Assembly (NCBI GenBank): GCA_947846985.1
Contig: CANTUZ010000005.1
Location: 10,472,001 to 10,536,000, forward strand
Source of the DNA: Fratercula arctica
Lineage: Eukaryota; Chordata; Aves; Charadriiformes; Alcidae
Length of the DNA: 64,000 bases
Direction: 5' to 3'
Made by a program: the position numbers and the translations under genes. A model generated the notes under the pieces. The model had not been told where the DNA came from, searched no databases, and worked only from the letters and a program-made list of their open reading frames with translations. Positions 24,028 to 37,920 of the stretch are shown here, piece by piece; within the stretch, counting starts at the first letter, position 1, and each line of letters opens with the position of its first letter.

Positions 24028-26475
24028 GCAAAAAGAATTGATGGAATTATAAAGACATGAAGAAGATTAGAGTGGGTAAAATAACTTTCAGTATGTTGTT
24101 ATATTTTTATTTTACTCATTATGAGCCATCGCTTTCCGTATTTTTAATTTTGTTTTCCTTCTGCAAAATGAGAGTGAAATGCTGCCACTCAAAATTGATA
24201 CTATTCTATATGTCATGTTAGTACAAAGCTCTTCACAAGACAGAGGACAAGTATGAATCATATTCACTGACATGATACCGAATGAATGAAGAAGTGTGAG
24301 GCCCAAGTTCCTTTGGGTTTCAAGAACGAAAGTATACTGTTTCAAGAATTCAAAAAAAAATACAGTGCTGTTATGTATTTTATACTAAAAATACGTATTT
24401 GTTTTCTCTTTTGAAAAGTCAGAAACAAGTTTGTGGAAGGTGAAAAGAATTATTTCCCGTTGCCTGTATTCTAATATGCTCTGTTAGTTTAATTCCCTGT
24501 AAACAAATAGGCTCTCAGAGATTTTCCTGTCATACTGAAGGAGTTTTCTATTGGCTCTTCCTGGGAAATCTGTTTTTAAAAGGTAAACTTTGAAACAAAG
24601 TGCAGAAAAGAGCAAGTTATGTTGAAAGAAAAGGGAGTACCTGTGTGCTTAATAACGGCTTGAAGCTGCAATTAAATTAATGTAAATGAAAGTAAAGTAA
24701 ATTAAAGGGAAGATTTTGCTTTAATATAACTGCATGTAACTTTTTCCTAGAGTAGATTTTTGTTCTTTTTACAGGTAATCTAAAGATGTATAGATGTTTA
24801 AGTTATAATTTACACTTCAGAACCAGAGAGAAGGAAGACTACAAACATCATTCTTAGAATAAAACTGATCCTGAGGTTTGATCAGGTTGGAGATCAGGGA
24901 GGTCATATTAAACACTGTTGAAACATGAAAGGCCAGATCCCTGCACTACCGAAATCACTCTACATTTTTCAGTGGTGCAAAGGAGCTTCAGTGTTGTAGC
25001 ACCTTCCTCTGAACTGAGAAGACAAACGTGAGGAGGTTTTCTGTAGCCCTCTGAGCAAGACTCGTGCCACTGCTGGCCTGTGGCTGCTCTTGGATCTTGT
25101 GGGAATGAGACCAAGTTTACCTGTACGAGAAAAAGACAGGAGGAAGGTGGCTTGTAGCCCTTCTTGGCCTCTGCATCTATATTCAATATAGGTGTGCAAA
25201 GCAAGAGCTTTCTGGGGCTTCCATTTCTATTTTGGTTTGACTTCTCAGTTATGTGGGAATTGTACCAAATGTCTGTTGTTTACAGTATGCACTTATGCAC
25301 TGAAACTGTAACATAGCATTGTGTTATGCTTGTGATAAATAGGCTGATGCCAACTACACCCCTTCATATTTAACAAAGTATGTTTACTCATATACTATAT
25401 TCAGTGTATATATAAAAATAATACTTATTTACTGAAGTCATAGCAAGCAGATTTGTGAAGTAATCCTAAAAGTTAGAATAACATACCAATTGAATCAGAA
25501 GTCAGTTATGTCTACAGTCATCCCACAGTTTATAAAAGTCTCTTCCAAATGTTCAGTGAATGTTAAAGAAAATGGTTATTTTGAATTGTGAGTAACAAAA
25601 AAATATATATAATTGAAAATAACCTAAAGAGTATTGACAAAAACATCAACCTTTTAAAAATTAGGATGGCTAAATAGCATACACGCTGTCTTACACCTGA
25701 ATTCTCATCTTAAATGCCAGTTTTGCTGATGAAAAACAGCAGGCTAAATTTAGCCCCTGTACATATGACTGTACTTGCCACAAAAACTTTATCACTGCAT
25801 TTATCATAACTCTTACTTCAATGGGATTTTCACATTCCTCCTAGATAGGGGGGAAAGGGAAAGAATTTGCTAATTATTTTCCTAAGAAATACCCACAAGC
25901 ATTCCACAGGCAACAATTTACATTTGGAGACAAAAAGCTCTGATCACTTAAGTAGAGGTGTTACTGTAAGGGATTTATGGTTCATTAATGCCTCAAAAAA
26001 CCTGAACCTGTCTTACAATAATGCTGTTTTTCAGTGCTGGTAGAATTCAGGATTGTTACATTTTTGTGTGATCCATACATTTAGTGACCCAAGTAGAAAT
26101 GATCGGCCGCACGTCCCCCCAGATAGCTTTCTGGAAATTTCCTTTCCAAACTAATTAGTGAGAGTTTAATTACACTGACAATTCAGAGACCTAGAAATGT
26201 AAGTCCAAAATGATTGCTGTCATTACAGCAGATCCAGTTAAATTCAGTCTTGAGGCCGTGCCATACTACAGCATCTTCGGTGTGTGTAGTAAGTAGAGGT
26301 TGAATGTAAACTGCAAGTTATGTATTTATGTTTAAAATCACATTTTTAGGTTTTAGTTCTTCCCCCACTGAAAATAATGATCATTGTTGATTTAGTGCAA
26401 AGCTGCGCTTAAGAACATTGTATTGTGCATCTTTTGCTATATTTTCTCATTAATTTAAGCTCTCCTGTGGCTTTA

Positions 26476-26515
26476 TTTAGACCAAAGAGATAAAGAGAGA
26501 TTATTTTGGTCTAAA
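26476..26515. repeat. Inverted repeat, 11-bp perfect arms
   Basis: TTTAGACCAAA at 26476-26486 is matched by its exact reverse complement at 26505-26515, leaving an 18-nt purine-rich loop. Flanking GCTTTA (left) and AGC (right) suggest the pairing once extended past a TTTA insertion. The stem is too short for a typical microRNA precursor. Confidence 0.75.
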
Positions 26516-29500
26516 GCTTTACGTCCTTTTCATATTGGTTACAAAATTTTAGTTCAAGGGATAAGAATTTAGAATAATTAATTACAGATGGAAGGATTTT
26601 TCATAGAAATGCTGTCAGTTGCCACTTATAAAATCTTTAATTCCTAAAGTTCATCGTCTTACAAGATAAATATTTTTTGCATGTTCCATAGTACTGTTAA
26701 GTAGTGAGTACTTGATCCATTTATTTGGAAAGTACAAAAAAAATTCTGTCACATAAAAGAAAACGTTATGTATAACAGCTGGTGGTTTGCACATTTGTTA
26801 CATTAGCTATTGTAATCACACTGAATCTTGTGTGTTTTAAGTTGTTCAATATGTTCAGCTGCATTTTTTTTGGATTTTAGACATTCATTAGCCAAGTAAA
26901 ATCAGTTTGTCTTCTTTTGGCAGACAAGTACGCTACAGGGTTTTATCTTGTATACTTCCTATGGTTAGTTGGAATTCAGAAATACAGTGGATGCAGTCGG
27001 AACTGGCATACGCGTCTCTATGTCTTCAGCCAATTTACAGTTGATGTGTGTCTACCAAAGATAAACATTGGAAGAGTCCAAGAATATATAATCTGTCAGA
27101 AAAAGCTTTTAGATTATTGATGTAAATCCACCATATGAACAAAAAAAGTCAGGCACTAATGATTTCGGAGTTAAAACTTTCAAAGTGTATCTAAAATAAG
27201 AAGAATTAGGAATTGAAATAGGATCATTCCTTCCAGTGTACTTTCTCACTTTTTTCCCCCCAGTTCAGTTTTATGTGCACACGAAAAAAAAAGCCTTGCT
27301 GACTTCCCTTGCAAATGTTTCCTTAGTTTGCTATGTTTCCCTCAGGAAGTTTTTTCAAAATTTCTTAATTCTATCTTACTGTCTGTGAAACTCCCCAAAT
27401 ATTTCCTTTCCCCATACGATGGACCTTATTTGTGTGTATAAGATTACTATCCAAGCACTCAATATTTATCTTTTTTTAATCTCTTCTTGTAAACCAGTCT
27501 TCATCATTCCTACCCAGGTTAATTCATGCCTGGTTTCTCCATTTGTTTTCTAGATTGTGTGTGTATATACCTGTGCTTCAGATGTTTTTTCATCTGGGTG
27601 TTCCCACTCCATTTCTCAAGCAGCATCTCATTTTATTTACTGACCATATTTCTAGTACTTTTAATTCATCTGTGTTTTAATTCCCAGACCTCAACAGTAT
27701 GGTTTATTTTCTCCTCACATTTAGTGTATTTCAGAATGCAATTGTATTGCTGTTTAATCAATCAATACATGATGTTTGACCCGCTTACACACAGATTATC
27801 TCATTGGGCATCTGGCCACAGCTATATGAAGTTCTGTTTAGAGTTGTCTTTCAAAACTTCCTACATACTTCATAATTGCAAGAGGTTCATGCCTATAAAC
27901 TTAATGGTTTCTCTAATACATATTAAGATATTACAGAAGGTGTTTCTCACATCTATCAAATTATATAAATACAACGTAATTCAGTAAGAATTATCCTACT
28001 ATAATATATAGGAAGGAACGTACAATGCTAATTAGAAAATTATCAATGACACCAACAGTCTTATGATCTTCTGTTTCCATTTGTGGCAGATGTTTTACCC
28101 ATTTAAAAGAGAAGCTTCTTTATTTTTTTTTTTTTTCCTAGAGAAGTTTAATGGATAAAACTAATGCCTAGTTATTCTATCCTTTTTTGGGAAGCCTACC
28201 ATAAATAGGGTGATCTCAAGTGTTCATTATGCTAAAGTCTCTCTGTACAGCATAAAGGAAGGGAGTGTTTCCTGCGTGGCCACAGGGAAATAAAGCAGGT
28301 ATTGAGTTGGTTGCCGCTGAGTGCTATTCTATTCCCCATAGTAGGGCTGATGTAGGATACATAGCAGCGGCATTATGGCAATTCTTACCTGCTGAAAAGA
28401 GCTTTTAGGTCCATTAGCAGCCAAATACAATAGAGTACAGATCTTGTATCGCTTAAAAAAAATACAGAAAGCTCTCAACAGAAAATTCTCTTATTAGTAC
28501 TATTTTTTGAAGCTTTACCAATCTGCTTGGGGTAATATAAGACACAAATGGAAACTAATAGCTCCAATTTTATTTAATTCTATGATTATCCTCTCTTCTG
28601 AAGTAGATCATGCCATCAGGAAAGGTTCCTATTTCTGCAGATGCCACTAAGGCAACCATGGTAACAGAAGTATAACTTAAACTTTTTCCTCTTGTTTTTT
28701 ATTTATTTGATAAATATTAATCATGATTAATGAATCAAAACAAAAATTTTCTCCATCCAAGTCAAGGACTGCGAAATAGATCATCATGTTTCATGACAAA
28801 AATGAGTACTGGACTGGAAAACAGAGACCAGAAATTAGGCTTAGCTGGTAAACAGAAAGGTGAGGGGTTGACCTATTTTTCGTGTTTGATTTGTTTGTTC
28901 TAAATTTATAGCTGTTCCACAAAGAAAGAGAGGTGAAACCTCCTGGTGCAGCAGGCATGAGCAGGAAGCCTGTCGCTTGTGCTGCTCAGGAGATGCAGAA
29001 CAGGCAGCCAAGCCTCTGAAGAGAGAGACATCACTCGTGTTCCTAAGGACCAAAGAGCACCGAGCAGATCTGCTGTCACTCGGAAATTAGATCTGACTGA
29101 ATTGAAGCCTGGGATTTTGAGGACCTGGCTACAGGGACATAGTAGACAGGAAAAGTTGCGGATATGCCTTGTTATACCTTTGTTGTAAGAAGTTACAGTT
29201 CTATTTTTTATTATGGTAAAATTGGCCTTTTTTTCTGGATTTAAAAGCCTTTTGAGCTTCTTTGGGGACTTCACTGTAGAAAGAGATAAAAGTAGATCTG
29301 TCTAAATGCTTTGGCTGCCTTGGGCATCAGATGCTCATTGCTGGTTTTTTTTTTGAGGGTTCATGATTTGGTAAGCCTGCCTGAGAAAGCATAATTTGTC
29401 ACTGACAGTAGGGCTGTGGTACCCAGGAAAGAGAAAGCTTGGCCATCATGGCTTCAGTTAGTAAGGAAAACCCGTCACCTTGGCTCTTTCCTATGCAGCA

Positions 29501-31226
29501 GCACCACCGTTCCTGCCAGCTTCTGTTAACTGCAGAAGGTGTAACATTTTTATATCTGCTCTCATTCTCAAGTTAATGTCTTGTTCCTGCCTACCTTATT
29601 CATTCTCTACCTGTCTCTTGTTCTGTTGTCGTTACGTTATAAAGAGTGATTTGACTAGTCAAGATGATTTCTTTCATACTGCTGCTATGAGCCAGTGATG
29701 ACAAAATGGCTAAAAGCAGCGTCCAAAATAGCAGTGCACAGGTATAGGTTTGCCAGAGCGATTTGATAGTAATTACTGTATCTGTCCTTCTGTGGTGTAG
29801 TATTACAAGTGAGACCCAGCACTGTGAGCAAAAACTGCTCTTTCTTCCTTTGCTCTATTTTTCTTCCTTCTTTTCTGTTTTTCTTGGGAGCTGGAAACCA
29901 GAACAGGTAATAGCAACAGAACCAGCAACACCTTCAGCCACCTCAACTTTTTTCCTTCCCAAATTGAGGGGAAGCAATTTTTCACCTTCATGAACATCTA
30001 AAATTCAGTCTCAGGATTCGCTTCTCATTCTGAAGGCTCTGTGCACCAAGAGAAGAAGGAACAGAAAATTTGTTAAAATGGAAGTCTTGGGATTTGACAT
30101 TTTCAGTGGTTTGGCTGTTTTACCTCCTTTTTTCTGTACCCGTCTTATGAGGAAGATTTCCAGTGGTAGTTGTTGCCATGGCACTAAGCAGGATGAGGTG
30201 TCTACTCCAATCTTAAAACTATGTTTATGGTCATTTTGCGAAAAATTATCTGTTCTGACAAGTCAGGCTTGTTTACGCAGAATTAATACAGCACCGTTTC
30301 TCTTATTCCAAAGTGAAGAGAGGTTCTTAAGGTCATTCCCCGTGTGTCAAGGCAAATGTGAGCTTCAGCAGTGCTGGAAAAACCTTAGAATTAGCTCTGG
30401 CCTTCCACTCCCTCGTTAGCTGTTCAAATGAACAACCGCTTCACGCCCTGCTGAGCAGCTGATTGGCCTTGGAGGGAAGAAGCATCTGAAGCAGTATTAA
30501 TGTTTCATTCAAAATCATGAGAGCTAGGGAGGAGGGGAGGGGAATTAGGGAATTCAAAACCCCAAATCAGTACTGCCTTTTATTTCACCAGGCCCTTTTC
30601 TCTTGAGCAGCATCCCTAATTGTCTCCCACACTGTATTTCTTCTCAGGACAGTCTTGCTGACTTTGTGAGATGGTTTTGCCAAGGGTAAACTTAACAGTG
30701 TACAGAAAGGAGTTCAGCCCTCTCTCGTCCCTTTGCTTTTCTCTCTCCATTCGCCATTTCTTCTCGCCAGCCCTGTTAACGGTATTTACTATGAGGTATG
30801 CTGTATAAGAGATGGAGGAGCAAAGCAGCTCTGCAGTCCCTCCATCCTCTGCTATTTTCCCTTTGCAAATCATCACTGCTGCATCAAGACCTAAGATGTT
30901 TACCATGTAAAAATCCCTTTTTATTTTCTCAGTAAGCAAAGCAGATCGGAAAGCTGTAAAATTCGTGCCTTAAAATGAGCAAACTAGATATAAAAAAACA
31001 ATCAGTGAAGGAGTGTAGTAGAATGCATGACAGCTAGAACAGCAGCTGTATCTGGGAAATACACAAGTCCATGGAATCCAACAGTATAAAGTGTCCAAAG
31101 CTGTAAAAGAGGAGCAATTCTGGTTTTTTTTGTAGCAGTTTGAACCATGGTTGGCAGCCATTCCAGTGTATTTGTTGCAATCATAACATCATTGATGTTC
31201 AAAGAAACATCATCTCAAAGTGGTGG

Positions 31227-31783
31227 TGTGGTTTAACCCCATCCTGCAGCCAAGCACCACGCAGCCGCTCGCTCACTCCCCTCATGGCAGGATGGGGAAG
31301 AGAATCAGAAGGGTAAAAATGAGAAAACTCATGGGTTGAGATACAGACAGTTTAACAGGTAAAGCAAAAGCCACGCACGCAAGCAAAGAAAAACAAGGAA
31401 TTCACTCACTGCTTCCCGTGGGCAGGCAGGTGTTCAGCCATCTCCAGGAAAGCAGGGCTCCATCACACTAATGGTGACTTGGGAGGACAAACGCTGTAAC
31501 TCCGAATGTCCCCCTTTCTTTCTTGCCCAGCTTTATATATTGAGCATGAAGTCATACAGCATGGAGTATCCCTGTGGTCAGTTGGGGTCAGCTGTCCCGG
31601 CCGTATCCCCTCCCAGCCTGCCCTCTGGCGGGGCTGCGTGAGGAGCAGGAAAGGCCTTGACTGCTTAGCAACGACTGAAATCACCAGTGCGCTACCAACG
31701 CTATCCCCATCCCAAATCCAAAACACAGCACTACACCAGCTGCTAGCAAGAAAGTCAATTCTATCCCAGATGAAACCGTGACG
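31227..31783 (-). mobile_element. Solo LTR of an ERVL-type endogenous retrovirus
   Basis: About 557 bp match the general layout of an LTR widespread in bird genomes. On the - strand it starts with a CGTCACGGTTTCATC-like version of the family's 5' end, has a TATATAAAG box at 31531-31542, and ends with GGGGTTAAACCACA. The + strand boundary is TGTGGTTTAACCCC at 31227. Flanking pentamers GGTGG (31222-31226) and AGTGG (31784-31788) agree at four of five positions, the size of duplication expected for ERVL. No retroviral genes or second LTR lie nearby, so this is a recombination remnant. It sits in SYT9 intron 1 opposite to the gene, with its promoter pointing toward exon 1. Bases at the 5' end have diverged from the usual TG terminus. 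Confidence 0.88.
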
Positions 31784-33834
31784 AGTGGGTATTCACATAA
31801 GATCTTGGATTCATTGTAAATAGTATAGCACATGCCAGGGTCATTAAGTCTGGAAAGGCTGCTAATAAATAATACATTTTTCTTAGGACAGGAGTAGAAA
31901 AAATGTTAGATATGTAAGTGTTGCATAACTAACCCTTGATTAACAAGGAACGCCCCCTTTTACAATAGTTCAAGCACTACTGTCCCCAGTAAATGACAGC
32001 AAATAGGTGCTACGTCCTTGAATATTTCCAAGATAAATATTAATGTTAGGTTTTAAAACCCAAATGTTGCTTTTCTTTTACCTATTAGATAGCCTTTGGA
32101 AAAAAAGAAGGGAACAAAAGCAAGCTTTTACAGAGTATTTCCTGACTCAGCAACTGAACGAAAGGAATGATGCTGACATGCTTGGTTCAAGATGAAGGGA
32201 GGACTTAGGCCCAGCTAAGGAGGACTATGAACATACAAAATGGCATAGGAGATGTATGGCTGTAAATCCTGCCAATCAAATATACTCTACAATATCTTAA
32301 TACAAACTTGTTTGATTCAGGGTTGTTGTTTAGAGACAGTAGTGTGGCTTAGTTGACTGGAACAGATTACTAGTTGGGGACTGTGAAAACTCAGGCTCTT
32401 TCCTTAACTGTGGGACACCTGGCGTGTCATCTTGGGGAAATCTCTCAGTGCTGCTTTTCCCCTGCCCTTTCGGTTGCCTTTTCAGTACTGATATGCAGTT
32501 AAAATTCCAGCTAATCCCTTGTCTGTAATCAGCAGAGACAGCAGGGCACGTCTCAAGCGCGATGTCAGAAAAGCACTGTGCAGAAAACTGCCTAAAAAGC
32601 AGCCACAAGAAAGTCTTCCTGAATATGGCGCACTCTGTTTTCATAGTGAAGGGGCAACAAGAGCCTGTGCTTTGTTGGGGCCTCTCAGCACTTTACGCTT
32701 ATAAATAATAAACAGAATATATTTTCCTCCTGTGTAGGTTAGCAAATAGAAATGTGCCTCTGTTATCAGCAAGGAAGCCACAACTGAGAGGCAGAGATTT
32801 GATGGAATTCACATTCAAATGGGAATAAATAAAAGCATAAGGAGGATTTCAAAACCTCTATTTCTGTGCTGGGCTTAATCTGAATGTTTAGCTGTGGAAT
32901 TTATTCATGATATCTGTTTGCAAGCTTCGATTTATGTTTTCAGACCTAAATCCCACCCCACACTCTAGCCTGCATCTGACTGTGCAACAGTACTAACAGG
33001 GTAACTTTTAGTGATCTTTTGCATTTTGCTGGTTACTGCCTCTTTATATATGAGTTTCAAACATTTACTTTCATGGCCTGGGTTGGATTGCAAATGCACA
33101 TCTCAGCGTGACACCATTTGAAACTGAAACTGAAAGGGCTACTATAAAGGTAATCCTGTTCCCATTATTGCAGCAGAAACACACAATACAAAGTATGTTT
33201 CTTGGAGGGAGAGGCGTTTTTAACATGCTCCCGTTCTCCAGTTTGCCCCATATACACACACGCATACACATGTTTGGGATTAAAAAGTATATTTTTACAG
33301 ACTCAATTTACTTGTTATTAAAGATATATATTTGTCTATTAATTTGTCATATACATCAACACACGTTTTGCTCATGTGTAAGAAACTTATAAACAAACCA
33401 CGCACCCTGTGCGTGCAAGTCTCCAGAGAAATTGTTTACCAGTGCCGTAACGCTACTCAGCAGCCTGCTAACAGCCCCGCTTTCACAAGTCTGGAAGTTT
33501 GGAACATGCAGCTTTTTGGAGTGCATGGTCCTTTTCCCTTCTTCTTCCTTTTTGTCAGTTTTTTCTTAAGTGAACATAACCTTATCCTTGCAAGTGAAAT
33601 GTTTTCTGTTTTCTTAATGTTTGTATTTTAGTCATTCAGAAACTATTCTCTTTTCTTACATTCATCTGATTTTCTCTAATTTGAGGGCAAAACTTAATCC
33701 TGCTGTAAGTCAGATTTCAAAAGCTGCTAAACCAGAGCCACTAAACCTGACCTCGTGACTTCTGTAGTACTTTCACTCCAAACAATCTTGGAGAGTAAAA
33801 TTTTCAAAGAAACGTACATGAGTGGAACGGCTCA

Positions 33835-33900
33835 TACCCCACTGAAACTGAGTGGGAATTTGATATATAAGCCCTTCATGTATTTCTGAAAATCCGAGCC
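33835..33900. repeat. Ancient amniote repeat fragment (L3/CR1-like)
   Basis: The phrases CACTGAAACTGAGTGGGAA and CTGAAAATCCGAGCC resemble the CATTGACTTCAATGGGA and CTGAAAATCAGGCC phrases common in old L3/CR1-derived repeats of reptiles and birds. The fragment is short and assigned from memory of the consensus. Confidence 0.35.
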
Positions 33901-36900
33901 TTATAATTTACAGTTGCATAAAATAAGAAATTACTGTTTCTATTCAAAATACTTATCCCAGTATTATAACAATCCATTTTGAATGGTCTCATCTCACTTA
34001 TTCCATTTTGTGTTACTTGAATAATAAATGTATGCTATAAAAAGAAATTAAGAAATTCTTCCTTAAAAATACAAGAACGTGATCAATTTTCCCCTCAGTG
34101 CTATGCACTGTCAGCAAAAGGTAGAAATTCACAGTGTGAAAAGTAATCTTCACAAACATAGTGAGGCAAATATAGGTTGTTAAATGTCAACCCAAGGGTG
34201 GGAATAGTGTTAATTTAAAGGAAATTGGATCACAGACACTTCTTGAGAGAAGGATATATACAAGCACCTGATTCTAAAGAGAAGATTTAAAATACTGTCG
34301 ACATAATATGGTTTTATGTCTATTTTTACATAATATAGTCAAACTATTGGAAGTGTGATTTATTTGGTTTTAAATATCATTTTCTTTGGTTTTTTTTGGG
34401 GACCACATGAGACCAGGATAAGTAGTGGAAACTGGTGGAAACTGCCTTATCTACCTAGGCATGTTGGATGACAAATAAAAAAGTACCGAGTGTTCAAAAG
34501 AATTATCCTAAAATCATTCAGCTGAAGAAGCTGAAAAATTAGCAAATCCCTTCAGCACATTCCAGTTAGCAAGGAAAGTGGGTTGTAGCTGTCTCTGGGG
34601 AGCTGAGAAGAAACCCACATTACTATTTTTAGAGACCAGAAGATGGCGAAACAGTGGCTAGAAATTTACCGTCAGTTTACTCTATTATGTATGTTTGGTT
34701 TTCCCTTAGAAGTAGGAGAATTCTCGGAGTTCTTCAAAACCCAAGGAATTCCCCAGATCTGAGAGCAATCCAGCTGAGCAATTCTTGGGGGAGGAGAGAA
34801 GATATGAAAGCTGTGGCTCAGCGTTTCCACACTGTTTTCTTAAGTATCCCACTGCTGTGGTATTATGGTTTCTGGGAACAAGGGGCTGCTGCCAACATTT
34901 TCTTCCTTAGAGTCTCATGATAATTCTGAGAGGGAGTTGTTCTCCCCTTGGAAGATGCCTGAGGAAGAGCAGCCACAAGTCTGCAAGAAGAATGTTGCAA
35001 AGTTGACGGTCCCTTCTCTACATCCCATTTGTTTATGTACACCCACCTGCAGACACGAGCGTGCAACATGGAGGGTACAGCAGTGATTATAATTGAAGTA
35101 GTCTTAAAAAAACTGTGCCATATACCATGATTATAATTTCTCTCTCCGATAAGGTTGTTTATCCTCTTTTTCTTATTTATTGCTTGAGTGAACCTAATTC
35201 ATTTGAAATTATGTTTTGGTAGAAGTAAGATACTGTGCAACTGGTGGTTTTTCACTGCTGAATAACCCCTGAAGGGATTTGTAATCCCCTGGTACTAACA
35301 TCATCTAATAGTGAGCCAAATTGAATAATAAGCTCAGTGCTATGAACACAGCTTCATATTCAGCCTCATTCTGTTTTAGTTAGCATTGCCTGGTAATTAA
35401 TTATTATTCCGTATTTATGCTATCAATGACATCCAGAGGCTGGCCTAAACACGCTCGAGCTGCTGGCAGCAGCAGCAATATATATCCATGTGGATATTTT
35501 GTTCTCTCTCTATAAATGTGTGCTGTAGACTGTCTCTTAGAAGATTTGTTAGTATGTCTCCCCTGTAGCTAAACACGACAAGACAGTACAAGCTGGACAT
35601 CAGTCAAAGACGCACAGTGACACACAGCTTACAAATTACTATTAATGTTTACAGGATTGGGAATGTCCTAATTGATTTTGGCACTGAAAGTGCAGTCTGT
35701 TAAATTGCTTGTCACCTTTGTTTCATCCTAGGTCTCATTGAGAATCTCATATGCAATTAACTGTAATTGCTATACTGTATTTATTCTAAAGTGCACAATA
35801 CATTGCTATTTTGTTGTTGGGATCTCAAAATTGGGGAGTTAAGTGCTTACAGAAATACAATTCAAAATAAGAGGATCTTTGTGGTGAGGGTGATTTTTTT
35901 TCCAGAGTGGAAAAATACAAAGATTTTAACATAGTTCATGTTCCAACTCATAGTCCTCTTGTACTTAAAATCTCACTAACTTCAGGGAGACTAACTTACG
36001 TTACCAATTCATGTGGCCCAACGAGAGGAGTCTGATTTGCTGCCCACCGTTCTGGTTAAAGGACTGAATGTCCCCGCTGTGCTGCTTGTGAAGCAGCAGT
36101 GAAGCTTGTGCCAATGGCCAGCTGAAGGCACACGTCAGGCAAGCCTCCTCACCACAGAGGACCCTGCGTCCACATTGCCAAACCGGAGTCTGGCTTCAGC
36201 CTTGGTTCCACCAGGGAGAAAACTACTTCAGACAGACCCACCAGCGGTGTGTCACACTGAAGTGAGTACCGCTGGGCTCCAAGTATAGATACAAGGCAAA
36301 TCTGCACCAAAAAGAATCCTTCTCCCTCCCCTGCCAATGCTAAATCATCAATGTGGGCATGTTCTTTAGCAACACTAGGGCTAAGGATGCCAAAACAAAT
36401 TGTTGTGCCATCTGTAAGATGGGGCAATTGTTTTCTGCATATAGAATTGTATGGTAATTCTTGAAAGGAATATATTTCCTCCACATATTCTAGGTTACAA
36501 GGTGGAAGAAGCGCTGAATTGCTCACATGAATTCATCTGCCAGTTTAGCCTGGCAGTATTTTCTATTTAAACAGCCAAAGCTCCAGAATTAACATGGGCT
36601 CTCTAGAAAGCTCAATAAAAGAAAGAGCTTGGCCAAGAAGCAGTCTAGGACAGTAAAAATGTCAAGCCCTTCCTGTAGATAAAGGACAGGAATCTGCGAA
36701 ATTTTCCTTCACGGGAATGGAGAGCTACGTTGTCTCTTGATACCACTCGGGGTTTGGATGTTGAAGCACAGGTCTGTTTTTCAAGTTTAGACTGACAGCA
36801 CCTGCTCTTTTCATTTCATAGTGGATTGTTCAAGGAACAGCTATTCATGTTTCCTTGCTGTCCTTGTTAAAGCAAAGGATGCTCTTCAGTTACTCATATT

Positions 36901-37920
36901 AAGAAACCAGCTGTTCTAATTTTTCTGGAGAAAATAATTTCAGGAGATAAGATACAGATCTAGCTAAATTAACTTAATTAAAGAAAATGCAAATCCAGTT
37001 GAATGAGAGTGTAGATTCTACTTGCTGCAAGCACGAAGTCTCTCCAAGAGTCTGGGTATGACAAATAATGACAACAATTGTACATCTAAAACACTAGAAA
37101 TATCTTCTCTCAGAATGCAGGATGAAAACAGAGACTATTTGACTGGAATTTGTTTTACCTACTGCAAGAGGAAAGACAAGCCACAGGCTGATTTCCAGCA
37201 CATTCAAACTATTTTAGAGCTCACTTTTAATCAAATTAATTATTTTGCTATTCTCCATTCAATTAATTATCAGTTCTTATATAATACGTAAAATGGTGTT
37301 TTGATAATAAAAAAGTACTGCAGAGTTTGCTTTAGAAGAAAGCACAGCAAGACTGAAATCTGCAGAATTCCAAGTTTAAAGAGGCTATTAACTTTGATAG
37401 CAATTACACGTACATGTATATACCACAAGAAGATGGGATATATTACATAGGGTATGGAAGACTACTGCAAATCTTTACTGTAGGAATCTTTTAGGACTGT
37501 ACATAAATACCATTGCTTGGATTTTCTGCTTAGATCTTCCAACACTGTTACATTTATCAAAACCTATGTTTCATGTTTTTATTACAGCTGTTGAGCGTAA
37601 TTGCTTTTTGTGGTATTTCTGGGATCTACTCTGAAAAAAAAAATTCTTTTGCTTCACAACCTAAGAATTGATGCTTAGCAATCCCTTTATGCTGCAGAGT
37701 ATGTGACATGGCTTTTCTGTACCACTTTCTTTCTGCAAAAGTCTGTTCCTGGTGTCAGTTGGTACTTTACATGTGGTGGCAATATGCCTGCTGTCTCCCA
37801 GAAAGCAGGTCCATTTGGAGAGCTGACAGCTTTCTCAGAACTCTATTATTTCATTAACTCATTTGTAACTAGATTATTTGAAAAAGGCATACCATCTGTT
37901 TAGTGGTCAAAATCTTGCTT

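Noticed and set aside
27526..27987. 153-codon hydrophobic + strand ORF in intron 1
   Set aside because: T-rich DNA yields Phe/Leu/Ile/Ser-rich translations by composition. There is no family resemblance and no start or splice context.
36385..36440. CCATCTGTAAGATGGGGCAA as a MIR fragment
   Set aside because: Only about 20 bp match the MIR phrase, with no supporting sequence on either side.
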